From NCBI RefSeq assembly GCF_000382125.1, contig NZ_KB907555.1, forward strand, positions 1 to 64,000: a stretch of DNA of 64,000 nt. Reading direction: 5' to 3'. The position numbers and the translations under genes are program-made. A model generated the notes under the pieces. That model was not told the origin of the DNA. It saw only the letters and a list, made by a program, of their open reading frames with translations, and did not search any database. Shown here piece after piece: positions 28,061-35,745 of the stretch (position 1 is its first letter; each line of letters begins with the position of its first letter). The stretch is from Eudoraea adriatica DSM 19308. GTDB taxonomy: Bacteria; Bacteroidota; Bacteroidia; Flavobacteriales; Flavobacteriaceae.

Positions 28061-29005
28061 ATGATAAATCAAATGAAAAACAAACAAAAGAATTGGTCCA
28101 TACATGCTTTTTTAATTGCTTTTTTTCTGATGTATTGTGGCTATTCTCAGGACACGATTTTACACCTATGGCCGTCAGACGGAGTTCCTAATCGAATAGA
28201 AAGTGCTGAAAGGGAGATACTTGAGCAGGGGGCTATTAAAAGAATCAGTTTTGTTCAATATCCTCAATTAGAGGTGTATTTGCCATCCGAAGCAAATAGT
28301 ACGGGTAAGGCAATGTTAATTTTTCCCGGAGGCGGGTATCATATTCTGGCATATGATTGGGAAGGCAGTGATATTGCCAAATATTTGAATTCTAAAGGAA
28401 TAGCCGGGATAGTTGTAAAATATAGGCTGCCTATTTCAAAATCCCTGGAAAACAATCAAATTGTACCATTGCAGGATGCCCAAAGGGCTATGAGGCTTAC
28501 CCGGTATATGGCAAAAACCTGGAGCATTAGTGCCGAAAAGATAGGTGTTATCGGATTTTCTGCAGGCGGACATCTGGCAGCAACACTTGGGACCCATTTT
28601 AACGATGAGGTATATAAATATGTTGATGGGGCTGATTTGTTAAGTGCCAGACCCGATTTTATGGCCCTGGTATACCCGGTTATTTCCTTTTCTGATCCTT
28701 CAACGCATAGCGGATCCAAAAAAGCCCTTCTGGGGGATGAACCGGATGCTGCAAGTGTTACCTATTTTTCAAACGAACTCCAGGTTTCAGAAAATACGCC
28801 TCCTACAATTCTTTTCCATGCCGCAGACGATAAAGCGGTTCCCCCGCAGAACAGTCTGTTATTTTTTAAGGCTTTAAATCAAAAAGGAGTACCGGCAGAA
28901 CTCCATATTTATCCTGAAGGCGGGCACGGCTTCTCATTGGCTACAAAGGATCAGAGTCTCAGCAGGTGGACTCAGCATTTGTATGAATGGACGCTCCAGT
29001 TTTAG
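28061..29005 (+). CDS. Exported acetyl-xylan-esterase-like alpha/beta-hydrolase
   Basis: A 314-residue hydrolase with a signal peptide ending near CGYSQ (about 30). The oxyanion motif FPGGGYHILAYDWEG (88-102) is typical of the BD-FAE/acetyl-esterase group of carbohydrate esterases. The elbow GFSAGGH has Ser167, Asp256 or Asp257 lies in HAADDKAVP, and His289 in EGGHGFS. It should remove acetyl or similar ester groups from glycan oligosaccharides in the periplasm. A second ATG five codons in is possible as the start. It is convergent with the Gfo/Idh gene, 15 bases between stops. Confidence 0.88.
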   Translation: MINQMKNKQKNWSIHAFLIAFFLMYCGYSQDTILHLWPSDGVPNRIESAEREILEQGAIKRISFVQYPQLEVYLPSEANSTGKAMLIFPGGGYHILAYDWEGSDIAKYLNSKGIAGIVVKYRLPISKSLENNQIVPLQDAQRAMRLTRYMAKTWSISAEKIGVIGFSAGGHLAATLGTHFNDEVYKYVDGADLLSARPDFMALVYPVISFSDPSTHSGSKKALLGDEPDAASVTYFSNELQVSENTPPTILFHAADDKAVPPQNSLLFFKALNQKGVPAELHIYPEGGHGFSLATKDQSLSRWTQHLYEWTLQF

Positions 29006-29020
29006 GCCATAAAATTTGTA

Positions 29021-30397
29021 TCACTTAAATTGGTCCGGATGCGGATGCACGTATGGGCTGCGATAAGGTCTTTGCAAAAGTTTAGTCGCTTCTGGATCAT
29101 TTACCACCACCAATTTTTCAGGATCATAGACCAGGGGTCTTTTTAAATCCATAGACATATTTGCCAGTATACAACTTGCTGTTGAAATGTGGCCATCCAA
29201 TATATCTGCAACCGGTTTTGTGCCTTTATCTATAGCAGCCAGAAAATCGAGCATATGCAACCTGGTAGCAGGGGCAGCATTAAGTTCTATATTCTTTTCC
29301 GTTAAGTCTTCCGGATATTTCTCTTTTTCATATACCACATCCATGTGTATTGGTTTGCCATCTCCGTATGGAACAAAATCGTATTGCATGGTGCTCCCTG
29401 AAAGAGTTCCTTTTTCCCCAAATAATTTAAATGACCATGGGTATTCAGGATCACTGGGAGTTCCCCAGCTTCTGTGCTGCCAGATGCAATTTAGTTCTTC
29501 ATATTCAAAAATTGCAGATTGCGTGTCCGCGATATTGGATTTACCCTCCTTTTGCACATAAATACCCCCGGCAGAAGTTATTCGGTTAGGCCAATCCAGG
29601 GCGAGCATCCATCTTACTGTATCTAGCATATGAACGCACATATCGCCCATAATTCCATTCCCGTATTCCATAAAGGTCCGCCACCATCTTTTGTGCGGCA
29701 AACCATCATAGGGTCGCAACGGAGCTGGTCCGGTCCACATGTCATAATCCAGAAAATCAGGAACGTCCTGTAGCGGAGGATTGCCGTTTGCCCGCATATG
29801 GAAATAGCAGCACATCTCAACATGAGAAATTTTTCCAAGCATTCCCGTGTCTACTATATTTTTTTTGGCATGTATGAGGTGTGGGGTGCTTTTACGCTGC
29901 GTTCCCACTTGTACAACTCTGTTATATTTACGCGCAGCGGCTACCATAGCTTCTCCTTCTATTACATCTACGCTAATTGGTTTTTGTACGTAAACATGGG
30001 CACCGGCCTTAAGCGCGTCTATACATTGCAGGGCATGCCAGTGATCTGGTGAACCTATCAACACAATTTCGAGACCCTCTTTGTCCAGCATTTCACGGTA
30101 ATCGGAATATTTTTTTGGTTTTTTACCTGACCTTTGACGCTGGGATACAAGATTAGCGGTATCTTCTACGAAGTTGCGATCAACATCGCATATTGCTATG
30201 ACTTCTACATTAGCCACCTGTATGAGCTTAAAAAGATCGCTGCTGCCATACCAACCTGCACCAATAAGGCCTACGCGCCATGGTTTGTCTCTGTGCATTA
30301 GTTCAAAACCATAAGTCCCAAATGAAGATAGCACCGCAGCTGCTGTAGCGCCTTTAAGAAAATTTCTCCTGTTAATGTTGAATGTTTTAGATTCCAT
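29021..30397 (-). CDS. Tat-exported Gfo/Idh/MocA-family oxidoreductase
   Basis: 458 residues beginning with a twin-arginine signal (INRRNFLKGATAAAVLSS), so it is exported already folded with bound cofactor. The NAD(P) Rossmann motif VGLIGAGWYG lies at about 42-51, IAICDVD closes the fold, and VQKPIS replaces the usual EKP. GDMCVHMLDTVRWML carries the family's catalytic His/Asp region. Exported members often keep NAD bound and act on keto sugars or glycosides, including GH109 and glycoside 3-oxidoreductase types. With the GMC pair and TIM-barrel protein it would make a coherent keto-sugar module, though it lies in a separate transcript. Its specific reaction is not determinable here. Confidence 0.88.
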   Translation of the reverse strand: MESKTFNINRRNFLKGATAAAVLSSFGTYGFELMHRDKPWRVGLIGAGWYGSSDLFKLIQVANVEVIAICDVDRNFVEDTANLVSQRQRSGKKPKKYSDYREMLDKEGLEIVLIGSPDHWHALQCIDALKAGAHVYVQKPISVDVIEGEAMVAAARKYNRVVQVGTQRKSTPHLIHAKKNIVDTGMLGKISHVEMCCYFHMRANGNPPLQDVPDFLDYDMWTGPAPLRPYDGLPHKRWWRTFMEYGNGIMGDMCVHMLDTVRWMLALDWPNRITSAGGIYVQKEGKSNIADTQSAIFEYEELNCIWQHRSWGTPSDPEYPWSFKLFGEKGTLSGSTMQYDFVPYGDGKPIHMDVVYEKEKYPEDLTEKNIELNAAPATRLHMLDFLAAIDKGTKPVADILDGHISTASCILANMSMDLKRPLVYDPEKLVVVNDPEATKLLQRPYRSPYVHPHPDQFK

Positions 30398-30462
30398 GTA
30401 GTTATGTTCAATTAATATCCTGGTTTTTGTAGATCATCTAAATATACCGAAAAATAATTTTG

Positions 30463-31641
30463 TTACGCTTTAATGCATTTAAGAATCTGCCGCTTATTAT
30501 TAAGGTCCGTAATAAAAAACAGATATAAATTACCGCCTTCCTTTATCTTATGTTTTTTTCTTATTTCAGCCACTGATACCGGGAAGTTGCGTATTGTAAT
30601 ATTTGCTTTTTCGAACTGCAGTGCCGCTAAGGACTTCTTATTGTATGGATGCGTTGAAAGTATTTTGAATATTCTTCCGGGAAAATTTACCTTTTTATGG
30701 GAAGTATACAAATGCGTATGTTCGTGCAACTTTTTTAAATGGAATTGTTTTCCAATGGCTTTAAAAGCCCCGGCCTTTAAAATAGCGGCGTTAGGCTCAT
30801 ACAAGTATTTTAATGGAATGGAAAGTACAGACTGGATTGAATTTTCATCAGATCGCTTAAAAATAAAAACCTCATCACCTGAATCCTTTAAATTGATAGT
30901 TTTTATCAAAGGTTCTGCATGATTTGTATTCCTGATAATCCACAAAACTTCTTTAACCTCATTATTAACCGCAACTATATGGATCTCCCCCACACTTTTC
31001 AATTCTTTGAGCCCGCTGGCAATATCCAATAGGGGGGAAGTCTTCAGGAGTATGCCCTTTGATTTTTCCTTAAGAAGATCTAAATACTGTGTAACGTCCG
31101 GGGTACAATCTGATAATTTAAATACTTTTCCCTTAGATTCATCTCTTCTGGAAGGATCTATATAAATCCAGTCGAAAATCCCATCAAATTTTTTTAAATA
31201 TTCAATTCCGTCTGTATTTACAACTTCAATAGCTGATGCGCCCAGTATATGTAAATTATGGGTGGTTATTTGAGCTAGTTCCTTATTAATTTCACAAAGT
31301 GTAACATTGGCTATGCGCTGACCAAAAAAATAGCTATCAACCCCAAATCCACCGGTTACATCCAGGAGCGATTTTCCGCCTATCAGATTCGCTTTATAGA
31401 AGGCAGTTTTTTCCGATGAAGATTGTTCAATATTTACCTTGGGTGGGTAGTATATCTCATTAGTTTTAAACCATGTTGGAAGCTTGACGGCACATCTTTT
31501 TTTGCCTTCTATCTGTTGTGCGAGTTCTTTGGAGGAAATTGCATCAAATTTGCTTTTCTTAAGCAATACTGACAGGATGTCAGTATTCAAATTATTATTT
31601 ATATATTCCTGAACACCAGTTTTTAAGACTTCTTTATTCAA
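30463..31641 (-). CDS. SAM-dependent methyltransferase with THUMP-like domain
   Basis: 392 residues, cytoplasmic. A class I methyltransferase core has motif I DVTGGFGVDS (about 93-102), acidic CEINKE, and the catalytic-type motif IYIDPSRRDESKGK near 160. The C-terminal part (about 300-392) resembles the THUMP-like domain of this conserved Bacteroidota family. It is presumably an RNA methyltransferase; the target is unknown. It is followed upstream on the same strand by the AI-2E gene with seven bases between, so they form an operon with DUF4159. Confidence 0.82.
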   Translation of the reverse strand: MNKEVLKTGVQEYINNNLNTDILSVLLKKSKFDAISSKELAQQIEGKKRCAVKLPTWFKTNEIYYPPKVNIEQSSSEKTAFYKANLIGGKSLLDVTGGFGVDSYFFGQRIANVTLCEINKELAQITTHNLHILGASAIEVVNTDGIEYLKKFDGIFDWIYIDPSRRDESKGKVFKLSDCTPDVTQYLDLLKEKSKGILLKTSPLLDIASGLKELKSVGEIHIVAVNNEVKEVLWIIRNTNHAEPLIKTINLKDSGDEVFIFKRSDENSIQSVLSIPLKYLYEPNAAILKAGAFKAIGKQFHLKKLHEHTHLYTSHKKVNFPGRIFKILSTHPYNKKSLAALQFEKANITIRNFPVSVAEIRKKHKIKEGGNLYLFFITDLNNKRQILKCIKA

Positions 31642-31648
31642 AGTAAAG

Positions 31649-32737
31649 CTATATATTTTTTGTCAAAGACTTCACTATCTTATTTTCAGCAAAAAACTCT
31701 TTTAAAATTACCTTAATAACGGTATATCCGGGAACTGCAATGATCATTCCCGTGACCCCGAATAACAAACCGCCAATGATGATGATGAGGAAAATTTCCA
31801 GGGGATGAGATTTAACACTATTGGAAAAAATAAAGGGTTGTGAGAAAAAATTATCAACCAATTGCCCGATTGTAAAACCAATCATTACAAAGACGGTTTT
31901 AGGCAAAATTACAGTGCTGAAATCGGCCCCTAAATTACTGGTCATGGTTAACAATACCATTAAAAAAGCACTGATAACCGGTCCCAGATAAGGGATAAGA
32001 TTTAAAAGGGCGCAAAGAAAAGCTATCACTACGGGATTCTGTATCCCAAAGATTAAAAGCACTGCAGTGTATATGATGAATAAAATTGAAATCTGAAGAA
32101 CCAATCCTCCAAAATATCTCGATAAAAGCAATTTTATAGTATGCATGGATTTTTTTAACCTGGCTTCCTTGTCATCAGGTATTAAGACCATTAAATTTTC
32201 CTGCAGCAGTTTGCTGTCCTTAAGGTAGAAAAAGGCTATGAAAAGAACGGAAAACAGGCCAATACTTAAGCTTCCCAATAAACTCACCACGGAATTTAAA
32301 AATTCCGGAATAACACCAAAATTGATCCTGGAAAATATCTTGGATTCACTAAGCTGCCTCCTAATGTCAACACTCGTAATTCCAAAATAGTTAGTTACTT
32401 CATGGTAAAGGTTTTCAAGATTTTGTTGTAATGCATCAATATTCAGCAAAGAAAGGTTGTGCCCTTGCTTTATTAACAGGGGTATGAACATGGAAACTAC
32501 TCCAATTACAATCCCCAAAAAAAGTACCATGGTTACAATTACGGATAGCTTGTTTCTCATCTTCAAGCGCGTTCTGAGGAATACCACCACAGGCCGCCCG
32601 ATTAATGAAATAATTACCGCTATAGTTATATAGATCAAAAGTGTGCTGATTTTAAAAAAGAAATAACAGACAAGCAGTACCGCGGTAATAACAGCAACTG
32701 CTCTCAATATTCCATCAGCAATCATCTTTGAATTCAT
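31649..32737 (-). CDS. AI-2E-family transporter
   Basis: A 362-residue inner-membrane protein with about eight hydrophobic segments. The AI-2E/PerM family pattern is clear: paired N-terminal helices, a periplasmic segment with several charged residues (about 95-150), then FFYLKDSK and the C-terminal LLFGVTGMIIAVPGYTVIKV signature. Members export quorum signals or act as sodium/proton antiporters; the substrate here is unknown. It sits three bases from the DUF4159 gene on the same strand. Confidence 0.9.
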   Translation of the reverse strand: MNSKMIADGILRAVAVITAVLLVCYFFFKISTLLIYITIAVIISLIGRPVVVFLRTRLKMRNKLSVIVTMVLFLGIVIGVVSMFIPLLIKQGHNLSLLNIDALQQNLENLYHEVTNYFGITSVDIRRQLSESKIFSRINFGVIPEFLNSVVSLLGSLSIGLFSVLFIAFFYLKDSKLLQENLMVLIPDDKEARLKKSMHTIKLLLSRYFGGLVLQISILFIIYTAVLLIFGIQNPVVIAFLCALLNLIPYLGPVISAFLMVLLTMTSNLGADFSTVILPKTVFVMIGFTIGQLVDNFFSQPFIFSNSVKSHPLEIFLIIIIGGLLFGVTGMIIAVPGYTVIKVILKEFFAENKIVKSLTKNI

Positions 32738-32740
32738 AGT

Positions 32741-33382
32741 TTAATTTTTAAATGCATAATCGATTATATTAGCACCCATTTGCAAGGCTTTAAGGCGCAC
32801 TTCTTCTGAATCATTATGTACTTCAGGATCTTCCCAGCCATCACCTAAATCAGACTCATAGGTAAATAAAAGTAAAAGTCTGTTTTCATGAAAAATCCCC
32901 AGAGCCTGCGGCCTTTTACCATCATGTTCATGAATTTTAGGCAAGCCGTTGGGAAATTTGTATCGCGATTTAAAAATTGCATGGTCAGCCCCAATCTCCA
33001 GGAGTTCCTTATCTGGAAAAACTTTAAGTAGTTCTTTTTTTAAATAGGGCTCCATTCCGTAATTGTCGTCAATATGCAAAAAACCTCCGGAAAGCAGGTA
33101 GGTCCTTAAATTATTTGCTTCATCCTGGTTAAAAAAAACATTTCCATGACCCGTCATATGTAAAAAGGGGTACTGGAATATTTCCGGATTTTCCAACTCT
33201 ACAGTTAAGGGTCTGGGTTCAATTTCCGTATTAATATTTTCGTTGCAGAAACGGATAAGATTAGGTAGTGCAGTGGGGTTAGCATACCAGTCGCCACCAC
33301 CCTTATATTTTAAGATTGCAATTTCCTGTGAATTAACGTTTAACATCCACAATACGGCAAATAAAAGGGGAATTAATTTCAT
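32741..33382 (-). CDS. DUF4159-domain protein, exported
   Basis: 213 residues with a short signal peptide (cleavage near NVNSQ, 19). The body matches DUF4159: YKGGGDWYANPTALPNLIRF (25-44, with the ADWYsNPt-type start), then LHMTGHGNVFF, a flavodoxin-like glutamine-amidotransferase-like fold with FLHIDDNYGM, and HAIFKSRY. The function is unknown; it is thought to be a class I glutaminase-like binding domain. It leads the AI-2E/methyltransferase run. Confidence 0.87.
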   Translation of the reverse strand: MKLIPLLFAVLWMLNVNSQEIAILKYKGGGDWYANPTALPNLIRFCNENINTEIEPRPLTVELENPEIFQYPFLHMTGHGNVFFNQDEANNLRTYLLSGGFLHIDDNYGMEPYLKKELLKVFPDKELLEIGADHAIFKSRYKFPNGLPKIHEHDGKRPQALGIFHENRLLLLFTYESDLGDGWEDPEVHNDSEEVRLKALQMGANIIDYAFKN

Positions 33383-33533
33383 ACAAGAGTGTCAATTATC
33401 ACGTTTCTAAAGATACTATATTCACCATAAAAAAGTTCAATTCAAAAAAATTTCCATCACACTACTTAAAATTCAGACCCTAAATTTTAATACTAAGTGG
33501 GGCACTATGATTAAGAAAAAGGACGAACACGCT

Positions 33534-34244
33534 TTAAGATCCGCTATTTATCAATTCTACGGCCGTGGCGGCAACAATAGCAGCAGTTTCCGTTCTAAGG
33601 CGGGCTTCTCCAAGTGTGATAGGCAAAAACCCCTTTTCGTATGACTCTTTTATCTCTTTTTTGGTGAAATCACCCTCCGGTCCTATTAAAATAGTGACAT
33701 CCTTATCTGCAGTGATACAGCGTTTTAAGTTGAATTTCTCCTCATCCTCACAATGGCCGATAAATAACAGTTCTTTATGGTCCTGTACAATAAATTCTGC
33801 AAATGAAACAGGCTCATTTAATTTCGGAAGGTAGGTCCTCAATGATTGTTTCATGGCAGACATAATTACTTTTTGCAGCCGCTCCATTTTAAGGGTTTTA
33901 CGTTCGGACCGATCACATAGGATAGGAGTTATTTCATGCACACCAATTTCAGTGACTTTTTCAAGAAACCATTCAAATCGGTCTGCGCTTTTCGTAGGGG
34001 CAACTGCCAGGTGGAGCCTGTACATTTTTGGGTGCCTTTTTTCTGTTGCGATAATTGATGCTTTACACTGCGTACTATTGGCAATTAGTATTTCAGCCGT
34101 AAATAAATGGCCCCTCCCGTTAGTGATATGAAGTTTATCTCCTTCTTTTTTGCGCAGGACTTTTACAATGTGTTTGCTCTCTATTTTATCAAATGAGAAT
34201 AAGTTGTCGCCATCATTCAGCGCTGGGTTGTAGAATAGCTGCAT
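33534..34244 (-). CDS. rsmE: 16S rRNA (uracil1498-N3)-methyltransferase RsmE
   Basis: A 236-residue SPOUT-class enzyme. An N-terminal PUA-like domain (to about 75, HIVKVLRKKEGDKLHITNGRGH) precedes the trefoil-knot methyltransferase domain. That domain has the SAM-binding ILIGPEGDFTKKEI near 180 and LGEARLRTETAAIVA near 213. It methylates U1498 of 16S rRNA in the assembled 30S subunit. It is the last gene of the tsaD-TfoX-rsmE run (gaps 17 and 21 bases). Confidence 0.95.
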   Translation of the reverse strand: MQLFYNPALNDGDNLFSFDKIESKHIVKVLRKKEGDKLHITNGRGHLFTAEILIANSTQCKASIIATEKRHPKMYRLHLAVAPTKSADRFEWFLEKVTEIGVHEITPILCDRSERKTLKMERLQKVIMSAMKQSLRTYLPKLNEPVSFAEFIVQDHKELLFIGHCEDEEKFNLKRCITADKDVTILIGPEGDFTKKEIKESYEKGFLPITLGEARLRTETAAIVAATAVELINSGS

Positions 34245-34265
34245 AGTTTTTTCAGGAAAAATATG

Positions 34266-34613
34266 TTAATAAATATTCAATTTACGCATTGCGTGTTCTA
34301 ATCCGAGCTCGATCCATTGTTGCAGCTGTTCCTCCGTTTTAAAACCTTCCTCAGAAACATAAATAAACTCCTTTAAAGGCTTTTTGGTGAAATCCATGGG
34401 CCGGACATGATTTTTAGAAAGTACGTCATTCATTTTATCAGCAGGGACCCTAACCATCAGATCATTTTTTATAATACCAACCGTCATCTTACCTTTATAC
34501 AAAAAGGCCAGGCCTCCAAACATTTTCTTTTCCTGGAAATCTTCAAGTGTAGATTTTGGGAATAGTTTCAGTGCAAGTTGAATACGACTCGCCAATTCCT
34601 CGTTATAGGCCAT
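34266..34613 (-). CDS. TfoX/Sxy N-terminal domain protein
   Basis: A 115-residue cytoplasmic protein made of one TfoX N-terminal domain: KKMFGGLAFLYKGKMTVGIIKNDLMVRV (about 29-57), then a helical end. It lacks the C-terminal domain of the competence regulator Sxy, so a competence role should not be assumed. It lies between tsaD and rsmE. Confidence 0.88.
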   Translation of the reverse strand: MAYNEELASRIQLALKLFPKSTLEDFQEKKMFGGLAFLYKGKMTVGIIKNDLMVRVPADKMNDVLSKNHVRPMDFTKKPLKEFIYVSEEGFKTEEQLQQWIELGLEHAMRKLNIY

Positions 34614-34630
34614 TAATAATTCAGTATTGG

Positions 34631-35656
34631 TTAAATAACATACCTTGCCTTAGCGGCAATGCGTTCATCGCTAAAATCCCCGTCAATATACTTTAAATAG
34701 CCCACAATACCAATCATTGCTGCATTATCAGTGCAGTATTCAAATTTTGGAATATAGGTATTCCAGCCGTATTTCGCTTCACTATCTTTTAAAGCCTCTC
34801 GTATTCCCGAATTAGCCGAAACACCACCTCCTATAGCTATTTCTTTTATCCCGGTTTGCTCTGAAGCCTTCTTTAGCTTGTCCATCAATATGTTGATAAT
34901 TGTACTTTGTATGGATGCACAAATATCATTTAAATTCTGTTTTATAAAATTCGGGTTTTTACGTGTTTCCTTTTGGACAAAATACAAGATGCTGGTCTTT
35001 AAGCCACTAAAACTAAAATTTAATCCGGAGACTTTGGGTTTTGGAAAGGGAAAGGCAGCCGGATTTCCTTTTGCAGCATACTTATCAACAAAAGGCCCGC
35101 CTGGATAGGGCAGCCCCAGAATTTTTGCACTCTTATCGAACGCCTCTCCAACTGCATCATCAAGGGTTTCACCCAGGATCTCCATATCAAAAAAATCATT
35201 AACCAAAACTATCTGCGTATGGCCACCACTAATGGTTAAAGCCAAAAATGGGAAGGAGGGTGCTTTTTTGTCATTTTCTTTTATAAAATGCGCTAAAATG
35301 TGCGCCTGCATATGATTTACCTCTATTAATGGTATGTTTAGACCTAAAGAAAGTGATTTTGCAAATGAAGTCCCAACAAGTAAAGAACCTAAAAGTCCGG
35401 GTCCACGCGTAAATGCTATGGCTGATACTAGTTTTTTGTCGATATTTGCTTTGGCTAACGCTTGGTGTACAACCGGAACAATATTTTGTTGGTGTGCTCT
35501 TGATGCAAGTTCCGGAACAACGCCTCCGTATGCCTCGTGAATTTTTTGTGTAGCAACAACGTTACTGAGCATCTTGTCATTATGCATAACAGCCGCCGAT
35601 GTATCATCACAAGAAGATTCAATAGCCAGAATATAAATATTTTGTTTATCGATCAT
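34631..35656 (-). CDS. tsaD: tRNA threonylcarbamoyl transferase TsaD
   Basis: 341 residues from the ATG at 35656 (MIDKQN), nine codons inside the longest frame. This start is preferred because YILAIESSCDDTSAAV then sits at the normal distance, and a TACCTTTG promoter element lies just upstream of it. HMQAHILAHF carries the two metal-binding histidines and GGHTQIV and GGGVSANSG are ASKHA nucleotide-site motifs. It transfers the threonylcarbamoyl group to A37 of tRNAs reading ANN codons, with TsaB and TsaE encoded elsewhere. It is divergent from tamB, an arrangement common in this family of bacteria. Confidence 0.96.
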   Translation of the reverse strand: MIDKQNIYILAIESSCDDTSAAVMHNDKMLSNVVATQKIHEAYGGVVPELASRAHQQNIVPVVHQALAKANIDKKLVSAIAFTRGPGLLGSLLVGTSFAKSLSLGLNIPLIEVNHMQAHILAHFIKENDKKAPSFPFLALTISGGHTQIVLVNDFFDMEILGETLDDAVGEAFDKSAKILGLPYPGGPFVDKYAAKGNPAAFPFPKPKVSGLNFSFSGLKTSILYFVQKETRKNPNFIKQNLNDICASIQSTIINILMDKLKKASEQTGIKEIAIGGGVSANSGIREALKDSEAKYGWNTYIPKFEYCTDNAAMIGIVGYLKYIDGDFSDERIAAKARYVI

Positions 35657-35680
35657 GTTTTGGAACAAAAATTGGTAGCA

Positions 35681-35709
35681 CAAAGGTAAAACATAATAGC
35701 CCTATCAAA
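35681..35709 (-). promoter_or_regulatory. Candidate tsaD promoter
   Basis: On the minus strand TTTG (35706-35709) is followed after 17 bases by TACCTTTG (35681-35688), a match to the Bacteroidota -33/-7 pattern TTTG ... TAnnTTTG, with a spacer slightly shorter than usual. The -7 element is 24 bases from the chosen tsaD ATG. Confidence 0.5.
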
Positions 35710-35745
35710 AAACTGAGAAAAATAATCGTTAGAACGCTCTTAGTC

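Noticed and set aside
35657-35683. Longer TsaD N-terminus starting at 35683
   Set aside because: It would overlap the likely -7 promoter element and has no counterpart in the family.
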